This document shows, one piece after another, positions 9,041 through 15,237 of a stretch of DNA of 19,775 bases. Position 1 is the first letter of the stretch, and the number at the start of each line of letters is the position of its first letter. The DNA comes from Pseudomonadota bacterium. GTDB taxonomy: Bacteria > Desulfobacterota > Syntrophobacteria > Syntrophobacterales > Syntrophobacteraceae. The DNA is taken from NCBI GenBank assembly GCA_023416335.1, contig JAEZHY010000259.1, positions 1-19,775 of the forward strand. Direction: 5' to 3'. The notes beneath the pieces were generated by a model. The model did not search any database, was not told the origin of the DNA, and worked only from the letters and a program-made list of their open reading frames with translations. Position numbers and translations under genes: made by a program.

Positions 9041-9625
9041 ATGGCGAAAGGCACCATAAATAAGGTCATTCTGGTTGGAAGACTCGGGCAGGATCCGGAC
9101 ATCCGCTACAGCCCGAGCGGGACGGCGATTGCCAAGTTCAGCCTGGCAACCGATGAAAGGGTCCCGGCAGGGGAGGGTAACTGGGAAGATCGAACCGAGT
9201 GGCACCGCATAGTGGCTTTTGGAAAGCTGGCTGAAGTGTGCGGCAACTATCTCGCCAAGGGGCGGTTGGTTTTTGTCGAAGGCAGTATCCGAAGCAACCA
9301 GTGGGAAGACCAGCAGGGCCAGAAACGCACCACCTATGAAATTATGGCCCGGGATATTCAGATGCTTGGAGGCGGAGAAGGCCAGAGGCAGGGTGGCTCA
9401 CAGGGACAGGGAAATCCCCAGGGCGGCGGCCAGGGATATCCGCAAGGCGGGCAAGGTTATTCCCAGGGCGGTGGACAGGGGTACTCGCAAGGTGGTGGCC
9501 AGGGATACTCTCAGGGACAGAATCAGGGTGGGCAGCAGCAAAGAAATCCCGGTCCCGGCGGGCGTACCCAGATGGAAGAGCTTCCGCCCAATATGGGGCC
9601 TCCCGATGACGATATTCCCTTCTGA
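9041..9625 (+). CDS. ssb: Single-stranded DNA-binding protein (SSB)
   Basis: SSB coats single-stranded DNA during replication, repair and recombination and recruits partners through its C-terminal tip. Residues 1-109 form the OB fold, with the typical opening INKVILVGRLGQDPDIRYSP and WHRIVAFGKLAEVCGNYLAKG. A low-complexity linker (about 112-170) of Gly, Gln, Tyr and Ser follows. The acidic tip is PDDDIPF at the very end. The length of 194 is normal for bacterial SSB. The ATG is preceded by AAGGAAG. It is the only plus-strand gene in the window, divergent from plsC and convergent with tatA. The linker is encoded by near-perfect tandem repeats. Confidence 0.97.
   Translation: MAKGTINKVILVGRLGQDPDIRYSPSGTAIAKFSLATDERVPAGEGNWEDRTEWHRIVAFGKLAEVCGNYLAKGRLVFVEGSIRSNQWEDQQGQKRTTYEIMARDIQMLGGGEGQRQGGSQGQGNPQGGGQGYPQGGQGYSQGGGQGYSQGGGQGYSQGQNQGGQQQRNPGPGGRTQMEELPPNMGPPDDDIPF
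9419..9511 (+). repeat. Tandem repeats encoding the SSB linker
   Basis: Four consecutive in-frame units lie at 9419-9442, 9443-9463, 9464-9487 and 9488-9511. Three are 24 bp and one is 21 bp. Each encodes a variant of QGGGQGYxQ (the short unit lacks one Gly). Part of a further unit follows at 9512. Third-position differences between units show they are not brand-new copies. Such repeats can change number by slippage and alter linker length without breaking the frame. Confidence 0.85.
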
Positions 9626-9663
9626 CCAATGTAGATCTAATTAATACACCCCCTTCATAAAAC

Positions 9664-9696
9664 CGCTGGTTCCCAAGCCCCGGCTTGGAACCAGCG
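9664..9696. repeat. Near-perfect 33-bp palindrome after ssb
   Basis: The left arm cgctggttcccaagcc pairs with the right arm ggcttggaaccagcg over 15 base pairs, with one bulged C and a very short loop. It begins 38 bases after the ssb stop. The stem is strong, but no T-run follows, so it may be a dispersed palindromic repeat or an mRNA 3' stabilising hairpin rather than an intrinsic terminator. Confidence 0.75.
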
Positions 9697-9765
9697 AACA
9701 GGCAACTTAAGGGCCTGCTGTCGCCCACATCCCCTTTGAGAGAGGGGTGCCAACCGGAAAGGGGC

Positions 9766-10034
9766 CGTAGGATGGGTGGGAGCGGAGCGGGAACCCATCG
9801 TTGCTTTAGGCTCGTATCCTTCTCGGCCGTCGGGAAGCTCAGGGACTGTCGAATACGACTTCCTTTTTCCGGACAACTTTCGCTTGTTTCCGCGCCGACC
9901 TATGCCTCTCCGGCCGATCATTTGATCATTTTTGGGGCGTTCCGAAAAACGATGGGTTCTCCACCCATCCTACGCCCCACCGCCTTTCCAGCCAGCCATT
10001 CCCGATGCTCCGAAAAGCGATGGGTTGTCACGCA
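9766..10034. repeat. REP/BIME-like cluster of ATGGGT...ACCCAT palindromes
   Basis: Three related copies are present. Copy 1 (9766-9800) starts cgtaggatgggtggg and ends gaacccatcg. Copy 2 (9950-9974) is its inverted form with about 10 central bases missing. Copy 3 (about 10018-10034) is a degenerate version in the same orientation as copy 2. Copies 2 and 3 share upstream flanks: tccgaaaaacgatgggtt at 9941-9958 and tccgaaaagcgatgggtt at 10009-10026. Each copy has a small internal palindrome (gatgggt/acccatc). The paired and inverted layout resembles bacterial interspersed mosaic elements. No transposase is in the window. Confidence 0.7.
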
Positions 10035-10106
10035 TCCTTGACCCCGATCAAACAAAGTGGACGTACCGCGAAAGCGGCACTCATCAAACGGGAATACCGG
10101 GCAAAG

Positions 10107-10136
10107 AAAAAGGCAAGCCGTCGGGTTTGCCTTTTT
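10107..10136. terminator. Bidirectional intrinsic terminator between ssb and tatA
   Basis: The arm aaaaaggcaagcc (10107-10119) pairs with gggtttgccttttt (10123-10136), giving about 13 base pairs including one G-T pair around a tetraloop. There is a T-run on the plus strand and TTTTTCTTT on the minus strand. It can therefore stop both ssb and the tatA operon, whose stop is at 10168. Outer arms actcatc (10079-10085) and gatgagt (10137-10143) can extend the structure. Confidence 0.88.
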
Positions 10137-10167
10137 GATGAGTCTAGCAGCAGTGAAAAGCGAAAAA

Positions 10168-10335
10168 CTAGTCTGCCTTCGCCTTGGCTCCGTCCATCAG
10201 ATCTTTGGTTTCCTTCTTGAAATTCTTGATGGCCTTGCCGATTCCCGATCCCAATTCCGGCAGCTTGCGGCCGCCGAACAGCAGAACGATTACCAGCAGG
10301 ACGAGCAGGATCTTTCCAATTCCGAGTCCAAACAT
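10168..10335 (-). CDS. tatA: Twin-arginine translocase subunit TatA/TatE
   Basis: TatA forms the pore-like part of the Tat system, which exports folded, often cofactor-loaded proteins. The 55-residue product starts MFGLGIGKILLVLLVIVLLF, a single membrane helix. The hinge FGGRKLPELGSGIGKAIKNF and a charged amphipathic helix follow, ending with a Lys/Ala-rich tail. This is the classic TatA pattern, and the length is at the short end for the family. GAGAG lies upstream of the ATG. It is 22 bases after the cysteine-rich gene and is the last gene before the terminator at 10107-10136. No tatB or tatC is present here, so partners must be elsewhere. DsrO, encoded a few kilobases away, has a Tat signal and is a likely client. 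Confidence 0.93.
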   Translation of the reverse strand: MFGLGIGKILLVLLVIVLLFGGRKLPELGSGIGKAIKNFKKETKDLMDGAKAKAD

Positions 10336-10357
10336 GGGCTACTCTCTTTCAGGTTGG

Positions 10358-10759
10358 CTACTTCTTGAGCAGTTCCTCGACTTCATCCAGGAGTTGCAGA
10401 AACTCCTTGGACTGTCTGTACCGGTCGAGTTCTTCCTGGTGTGCGAGCCATGTTTCCCATACCCGCATCCACGAGGAGTTGTGCCAGTAACAGGATGAAT
10501 CGTGCTTGCTTCCACTCGCTCTGGTCCGGTACTCTTCATATTCCTCACGGCAAAACTTGCAGAATGCATAGGGGGCTGCAAACTTGGTGCACTCATCCGT
10601 TTTGCCCTCGATCTGGGCTCCGCATTTCGCACATTTGACCACGCACCGCGCACATTGAAAGATCTTGCGGAGCGCTTCTATCTTCTGTTGGCGAAGGGTC
10701 AGTTCGCGCCCGGATTTCAAGTTCTCGACTTTTTTGCCAAATTCGATGATCTCGGCCAT
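10358..10759 (-). CDS. Unrecognised cysteine-rich, probable zinc-binding protein
   Basis: I do not recognise this 133-residue protein. It has a helical N-terminus (about 1-33). A cysteine cluster CARCVVKCAKC (Cys36, 39, 43, 46) follows, then Cys57, CKFC (Cys67, 70), and Cys90 with His86 and His93 close by. The C-terminus is strongly charged and helical (about 97-133, rich in Glu, Lys, Leu and Arg). Paired CxxC motifs suggest one or two structural zinc sites. No signal peptide or membrane segment is visible, so it is probably cytoplasmic. The ATG at 10759 (MAEIIEFGKK) has AGAAGG upstream. The frame is open further upstream but overlaps hemA. It is 10 bases after hemA and 22 before tatA, so it is likely translated from the same mRNA. 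Iron-sulfur binding is less likely but not excluded. Confidence 0.8.
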   Translation of the reverse strand: MAEIIEFGKKVENLKSGRELTLRQQKIEALRKIFQCARCVVKCAKCGAQIEGKTDECTKFAAPYAFCKFCREEYEEYRTRASGSKHDSSCYWHNSSWMRVWETWLAHQEELDRYRQSKEFLQLLDEVEELLKK

Positions 10760-10769
10760 CTCGCACCTT

Positions 10770-12122
10770 CTATTTTTTGGCGGTTTTGAGAAAGCTGGAT
10801 TCCTCTTCCGCAACTGCTCCCGGCGCCAACGTTTCGGTATCCAATCCGTTTGCATCATCGAGATTGAAGAACTGCTGAGCGAAATCCATAAAGGTCGCCT
10901 GAGTTCCCCGTTGGGCTTTCTTTTTGAGAAACACTATCGGGTCGTGAAGAAACTTCTTGATAATGGACTGAGTCAGAATATCTATGGCTTCCCGCTCCCT
11001 TTCGCTAAGGTTGGGGAGTTGGGAGAGGGTTTTTCGCATCTCGTTTTGCCGTATGGTTTCGGCTTTTTCGCGCAATGATACGATTGTCGGCACCGCGGTG
11101 AGGCTGTTCATCCATTTCTTGAATTTAATGGTTTCCTCGTCGATGATATGTTCGGCCATTTGCGCTTCGCTGCGTCTCTCCTCCTTGTTCAGGTCTATTA
11201 CGCCCTGCAGGTCGTCGATATCATACAGGTAGACGTTGTCTATTTCATTTACCTTCGGATCGATGTCTCTGGGGACTGCGATGTCGATGAAGAAAAGAGG
11301 CTTGTTGCGTCGTTCGCGCATCCTCGATCTCACATCCTGGTAGCAGATTATCGGCTCCTGGGCTCCGGTCGAGGAAACCACGATATCCATTCCTTTCAGG
11401 GCGTCCAGAAAACGGTCGAAGGGAACGGTTTCGGCCTTGAATCTGCCGGCCAGTTCCATAGCTCTTTCCAGTGTCCGGTTCGCCACGGTCATCTGACGAA
11501 CGCCCTGGGCGAGAAAATGTTCGGCGGCGAGTTCCGCCATTTCGCCCGCGCCAATGAGCATGACCCTCTTGTCGCGAATGTCGCCGAATATCTTGCGTGC
11601 CAGTTCCACTGCGGCATAACTTACCGACACGGCGCACGACCCGATACAGGTTTCGGTGCGCACGCGTTTTGCCACGGAAAAGGCCTTATGCAAAAGGCGA
11701 TTCAGGACCACCTTGACTGTCCTGTACTCGACGGCTTCGCGATAGGCGTTCTTCAGCTGACCGAGGATCTGCGGTTCGCCAAGAACCATGGAATCGAGGC
11801 TCGATGCCACCATGAAAAGGTGTTTAACCGCTTCCAGATCTTCGTGAACGTAGAGGTAGGAATCGATCGGTACCGAGGCGGCGAGGCCGACGTGCGTACG
11901 CAAAAGCGCCTTGATCTCCCTTATCCCATCTTCGAGACTGCCGCATGCGAACAGGAATTCCACGCGGTTGCAGGTGGAAAGGAAAACCAGTTCATCCACA
12001 TGTTTGAGATGCGGAAGCATGTGCAGCGGATTCACCTCCTGCTGGCACGCAACCGCAAGCTGCTCCCGGATTTCCACGGGAGCCGTTTTATGATTCATCC
12101 CTAGGAGGACGATGTGAGACAT
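10770..12122 (-). CDS. hemA: Glutamyl-tRNA reductase (HemA)
   Basis: HemA reduces glutamyl-tRNA(Glu) with NADPH to glutamate semialdehyde, the first committed step of C5 tetrapyrrole synthesis in the cytoplasm. The 450-residue protein has MNHKTAPVEIREQLA at the start, the nucleophilic Cys51 in LSTCNRVEF, and GEPQILGQLKNAY. It also has the NADPH-binding loop MLIGAGEMAELAAEHF and the helical dimerisation domain with DIDDLQGVIDLNKEERR. The C-terminal 35 residues are a polar tail beyond the usual end. The start overlaps the ccsA stop by one base (TAATG), indicating coupling. Its product would feed siroheme and heme, which sulfite reduction and the nearby c-type cytochrome need. Confidence 0.97.
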   Translation of the reverse strand: MSHIVLLGMNHKTAPVEIREQLAVACQQEVNPLHMLPHLKHVDELVFLSTCNRVEFLFACGSLEDGIREIKALLRTHVGLAASVPIDSYLYVHEDLEAVKHLFMVASSLDSMVLGEPQILGQLKNAYREAVEYRTVKVVLNRLLHKAFSVAKRVRTETCIGSCAVSVSYAAVELARKIFGDIRDKRVMLIGAGEMAELAAEHFLAQGVRQMTVANRTLERAMELAGRFKAETVPFDRFLDALKGMDIVVSSTGAQEPIICYQDVRSRMRERRNKPLFFIDIAVPRDIDPKVNEIDNVYLYDIDDLQGVIDLNKEERRSEAQMAEHIIDEETIKFKKWMNSLTAVPTIVSLREKAETIRQNEMRKTLSQLPNLSEREREAIDILTQSIIKKFLHDPIVFLKKKAQRGTQATFMDFAQQFFNLDDANGLDTETLAPGAVAEEESSFLKTAKK

Positions 12123-12949
12123 TACATCTTACCTGATAGAATCGAATGATGCCCTTTGAGCAATATATTTGCGCCGAGGAACGTCAGGAGAATGGCCGAA
12201 AACCCCAATATGGAGAGCCATGCGGCCCTGCGCCCCCGCCATCCGACGGCAAGCCGCTCGTGCACGAGCACGGCATAGATAATCCAGGTCACCAGAGAGA
12301 GAATCTCCTTCGGGTCCCAGTTCCACGGGGAATGAAGTACGATGCCGGCATAGGCGAATCCCGCCACCAGCCCGCCGGTCATGAGCGGGAAACCTGTAAT
12401 CAGGCAGAAATGGGCAATCGAATCGAGCCGTTCGAGCGGTGGCAGCCTGAGGTATAGAAACCCGAAATTCTTCCTCTTGATGTAACTTTCCTGTACCAGG
12501 TACATTATCCCAACGCTGAATGCCAGTGCAAAGAGCGCATTGGCCAGAAATAGGCTTGCTATATGCAATATGACCCAGCCGCTCTTGAAAAACTCGCTTT
12601 TCGGCAGAATATGTGCCGGAAGCAAATTGGAAGACAACATGAATATGACTGCAAGAGGCGAGACGAACGATCCCAGGATGCGCAGCTGCAGTCGCAGTTG
12701 CACCAAAAGATAAGTCGCCACGAACATCCAGGCAAAGAGGGATATTGCTTCCGGGCCGGTTGTGACGGCCAGTTGCCCGATGGCCACCGAGCGGATCAGG
12801 ATTGCGCCGGCGTGAAAAATGGCGCCGATCAGCATTATGGTCCATGCAATCTTATGGATTTGAACGCGATCCCTGAAGAGATAGATCAGGTACCCTACCG
12901 TGCTGCAGAGATAGCAGAGCGTCGCAATAACTAGGAAAAGGGCTTCCAT
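12122..12949 (-). CDS. ccsA: CcsA/HemX-type cytochrome c assembly membrane protein
   Basis: Members of this family are part of the system II heme handling machinery (CcsBA/ResBC) or act as HemX beside hemA. The 275-residue protein is almost entirely hydrophobic, with about eight membrane segments. The conserved core PWNWDPKEILSLVTWIIYA lies at residues 208-226, followed by WRGRRAAWLSILGF. Histidines suited to heme contact include His46, His129 and His267/268. The usual WGxxWxWD motif is shortened here: only PWNWD is present, preceded by LHS. I chose the ATG at 12949 (MEALFLVIATL), which overlaps the end of the siroheme gene by 19 bases. A longer reading from 13051 would lie inside that gene. 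It sits between siroheme synthase and hemA. CcsA and HemX roles cannot be told apart from this sequence alone. Confidence 0.85.
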   Translation of the reverse strand: MEALFLVIATLCYLCSTVGYLIYLFRDRVQIHKIAWTIMLIGAIFHAGAILIRSVAIGQLAVTTGPEAISLFAWMFVATYLLVQLRLQLRILGSFVSPLAVIFMLSSNLLPAHILPKSEFFKSGWVILHIASLFLANALFALAFSVGIMYLVQESYIKRKNFGFLYLRLPPLERLDSIAHFCLITGFPLMTGGLVAGFAYAGIVLHSPWNWDPKEILSLVTWIIYAVLVHERLAVGWRGRRAAWLSILGFSAILLTFLGANILLKGHHSILSGKM

Positions 12950-13641
12950 ATTCTGTTCCAGATAGATCGCAGCTCCGATTCGGCAATAACCGGGCTGCAC
13001 AGTTCGGATATTTTGAGAAAAGCTTTCTCCCGGTTGCCTTCCTTGAGCCATTCGGGAACCGGAAGCGCGGCAAGTGCGCTGAATATGTTCAGACTCTCTT
13101 TCTCCTTCATGTTTCGGGAATGGAAATGGTCCCGCAATGCTCCCAGGAGTTTAATGAAAATTTCCCATTCCATGCCGATTTCGCGTTCGAGCTTTTGCCT
13201 GAGAAGTTTGGCAATGGCAGGGCTCAGGCCCGATGTACTGACCGCGATGCTCAGAGGGCCTCTCTCGACAACAGATGGAACGATGAACGACCCGAGTTCG
13301 GGATCGGCGGCCATATTACACCAGATACCCCGATTATGAGCATCTGCCGCAATCGCGCGGTTCAGCACCAGATCGCTCGTGGCGGCAAAAACCAGGCATG
13401 CTCCTTCGAGGTGTTCTTCCCTGTATTCTTTTCCCGCCCAGGAAACCGCATCCTCTGAAAACTTCCCTGCGAGCCACGGTGAGAGTTCCCGGGCGACGAT
13501 CCTGACGCGCGCGCCATACTTGAGCAGGGTCCTTATTTTCCTTTCACCGACCGCTCCGCCACCCACCACGAGGCAGTCACGGCCGTCCATGGTCAGAAAA
13601 AGAGGGTAGTAACGCGCCGATTTGTTCCCTGATTTGGACAT
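12931..13641 (-). CDS. sirC: Precorrin-2 dehydrogenase / sirohydrochlorin ferrochelatase (CysG N-terminal/Met8 type)
   Basis: This family oxidises precorrin-2 to sirohydrochlorin with NAD and, in bifunctional members, inserts iron to make siroheme. The 236-residue protein opens YYPLFLTMDGRDCLVVGGGA, with the nucleotide-binding loop VVGGGAVGERK (25-35). It continues with VFAATSDLVLNRAIA, NMAADPELGSFIVPSVVERG and STSGLSPAIAKLLRQKLE, all family hallmarks. There is no methyltransferase domain, so it is the separate form, not full CysG. The residue that seems to line up with the catalytic Asp104 of CysG is Ala112, with Asp113 next to it. The ATG has no clear Shine-Dalgarno sequence. It leads the operon with ccsA, hemA and tatA. 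Siroheme is the cofactor of DsrAB, and sulfate reducers also make heme from siroheme by the Ahb route. Confidence 0.92.
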   Translation of the reverse strand: MSKSGNKSARYYPLFLTMDGRDCLVVGGGAVGERKIRTLLKYGARVRIVARELSPWLAGKFSEDAVSWAGKEYREEHLEGACLVFAATSDLVLNRAIAADAHNRGIWCNMAADPELGSFIVPSVVERGPLSIAVSTSGLSPAIAKLLRQKLEREIGMEWEIFIKLLGALRDHFHSRNMKEKESLNIFSALAALPVPEWLKEGNREKAFLKISELCSPVIAESELRSIWNRIWKPFS

Positions 13642-13928
13642 CGAGATTATTCGATTTCGATTTAATAGCCCTTGCCGGAATCAATCCGACCCAGTTGGCG
13701 GAGATACGTGAACATGGCCTGAAAATAGATACGCGCTCAATCTAACATTGATCGGAGTTTTAAACAAGTATGGGGGCAAAATTGGAAGTACGGTGAAAGA
13801 CGGCGTTGCATAATAATGAATATGCAACCGCCGGGCGCACAGAAGTTTAGGAATTTCCTGCAGCAGGGTGGTGCGGAACGCGGGGTATTTTATGCTCGAA
13901 TCATCGGAAGCCGGCCTGGCTTTGCGGA
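13642..13928. other. Intergenic region upstream of the siroheme/hemA operon
   Basis: This gap of 287 bases holds no convincing gene. An 83-codon minus-strand frame at 13681-13932 has no recognisable product and overlaps the ispB stop. A weak promoter pair on the minus strand, TTGTTT (13767-13762) and TTAGAT (13745-13740), has 16-base spacing and would give a leader of about 90 bases for the siroheme gene. A hairpin lies at 13802-13832. Confidence 0.5.
13802..13832. other. Hairpin-forming palindrome between ispB and the siroheme gene
   Basis: The arm ttgcata (13806-13812) is the exact reverse complement of tatgcaa (13821-13827), with an 8-base loop. Flanking ggcg and cgcc extend the stem to 11 base pairs with one bulged C. 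No T-run follows on the minus strand, so it is a weak candidate for the ispB terminator. A protein-binding palindrome upstream of the siroheme operon is an alternative. Confidence 0.45.
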
Positions 13929-14948
13929 TCAAGCTCTTCTGTAAACAACGTAGTCGGCGAAATCGTCAAGCAGTTCTTTCACAGGTCCTTCGGGAAAAAT
14001 CCTCAGAGCCTCTTTAGCCCTCATGGCATGAACACCGGCCTGCTCGTTCGTGTATTCGATTCCGCCGGTACGGATTACGATGTTCTTGATCTCATTTACG
14101 TCCCTGGCGGTAATTTCGTCCGAGGCGCAAAGCTGATTGAGTCGGAGCCGTTCGGCCTGCTTGGCGTTCTGGAAAGCATAGATGAGCGGCAGCGTGGTCT
14201 TGCCTTCCTGGAGGTCGTTGCCGACAGGCTTTCCGAGTTCTTCGACCTCGCCGGTGTAATCGAGGGTATCGTCCACGAGCTGAAAAGCGATCCCGAGGTG
14301 ATGTCCATATGTCCTGAGGGCAGCCTCCTCTTCGGAACCTCCTCCTCCGAAAATCGCACCGATCTGACAGGCTGCACTGATGAGAGCCGCGGTCTTCCTC
14401 GTGATTACTTCAAGGTACTCGGATTCGCCGATCTCCAGGTCTTCCGAATGAACGAGCTGGAGAACTTCTCCTTCAGCCATTTTGGTAGTTGCCTCGGAAA
14501 AGACTTCGAGTACCCGGATGCTTTTGTAGCCGACCGTCATCTGTATGGACTTGGAATAGAGGAAGTCACCTACCAGCACGACCGCCGGATTTCCCCATAT
14601 CGTGTTTGCGGCAGGACGGCTGCGGCGGAATTCGGCATGATCGACCACATCGTCGTGCAGAAGGGTCGCAGCATGGAGGAATTCGAAGACAACGGCCAGA
14701 GATACGTCATTGCTTCCGACATAGCCGCAAAGCTTGGAAGACAGGATCATCAGCAACGGGCGAAGTCTTTTCCCGCCGCTGCCCATGATATACCGCCCAA
14801 CAACGGAAATCATGGGGATGTCGGAGTCGAGATGACGATTGATCTCTTCTTCGATCCTCGCTAGATCCGGTCGGACTCGGGCGTAAATTCTCTCTTTGAG
14901 ATTGCCTGAACCGGGATGAATGAAGCTGGGGAGAGCGGAAGCATCCAC
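13929..14948 (-). CDS. ispB: Long-chain trans-polyprenyl diphosphate synthase
   Basis: The enzyme condenses isopentenyl diphosphate onto an allylic primer to make the polyprenyl tail of quinones, here presumably menaquinone. The 339-residue protein has GSGGKRLRPLL near residues 56-66, the first aspartate-rich motif LLHDDVVDHAEFRRS (Asp99, 100, 103) and the second, AFQLVDDTLDYTG (Asp226, 227, 230). The residues four and five before the first Asp are Thr and Ala, small, which in this family allows long products (C30 or more). Chain length is inferred, not shown. The only workable start is the GTG at 14948, and it has no clear Shine-Dalgarno sequence. The gene stands alone, with about 290 bases on each side. 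Confidence 0.93.
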   Translation of the reverse strand: MDASALPSFIHPGSGNLKERIYARVRPDLARIEEEINRHLDSDIPMISVVGRYIMGSGGKRLRPLLMILSSKLCGYVGSNDVSLAVVFEFLHAATLLHDDVVDHAEFRRSRPAANTIWGNPAVVLVGDFLYSKSIQMTVGYKSIRVLEVFSEATTKMAEGEVLQLVHSEDLEIGESEYLEVITRKTAALISAACQIGAIFGGGGSEEEAALRTYGHHLGIAFQLVDDTLDYTGEVEELGKPVGNDLQEGKTTLPLIYAFQNAKQAERLRLNQLCASDEITARDVNEIKNIVIRTGGIEYTNEQAGVHAMRAKEALRIFPEGPVKELLDDFADYVVYRRA

Positions 14949-15237
14949 TATTTGTAAACCCGAGACATTTTCACGATGAAATCACCTGATGTTTTAGCGT
15001 TCCCCGGAATGAGACGAAATGCCGCAAAACCACAAGGGAATCATAAGCTACATAGCGAAAAAATCGCCTCCTGTCAAAGCGTTTTGCGGAGAAGCAAGCC
15101 ACAGGGAGGCTGTATTGCCTGCGGATCAAAGAAAATCATCTCCGCAAGCCTGTCAAGTTACGTTCTATGGGTAAAACCGGTAATAAAAAAGCCCACGCCA
15201 AGGGGCGTGGGCTTAGGCGTAAAAACTGATGGGGAGT
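14949..15237. other. Intergenic region between dsrP and ispB
   Basis: Apart from the dsrP terminator at its right end, I see no gene here. It must hold the ispB promoter, but no boxes are convincing. A short inverted pair, ttgcggag (15084-15091) and ctccgcaa (15140-15147), could form a hairpin. Confidence 0.5.
15185..15214 (-). terminator. Intrinsic terminator of the dsr operon
   Basis: On the minus strand the arm aagcccacgcc pairs perfectly with ggcgtgggctt over 11 base pairs around a 4-base loop. A run of six T follows (15190-15185, partly inside the stem). It lies 23 bases after the dsrP stop, which marks dsrP as the last gene of the operon. Confidence 0.95.

Larger units (their letters stand above)
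9626..10167. other. Gene-free convergent intergenic region between ssb and tatA
   Basis: This stretch of about 540 bases has open frames on both strands, but none has a recognisable protein or ribosome binding site, and their compositions are unlike proteins. It contains a strong palindrome (9664-9696), several REP-like copies (9766-10034) and a bidirectional terminator (10107-10136). The sequence between the repeat copies (about 9801-9940) shows nothing I recognise. Confidence 0.7.

Noticed and set aside
9419..9520. Possible CRISPR-like regular repeats
   Set aside because: The 21-24 bp units are directly adjacent without spacers, and they keep the ssb reading frame.
9655..10041. Several overlapping short open frames after ssb on both strands
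   Set aside because: They run through the palindrome and REP-like repeats, have no ribosome binding sites and resemble no protein family.
11148..12104. A 318-codon plus-strand open frame opposite hemA
   Set aside because: It is an antisense shadow of HemA with no family resemblance.
13681..13932. An 83-codon minus-strand open frame between ispB and the siroheme gene
   Set aside because: No recognisable product or good start signal is present, and it spans the hairpin and the putative promoter area.
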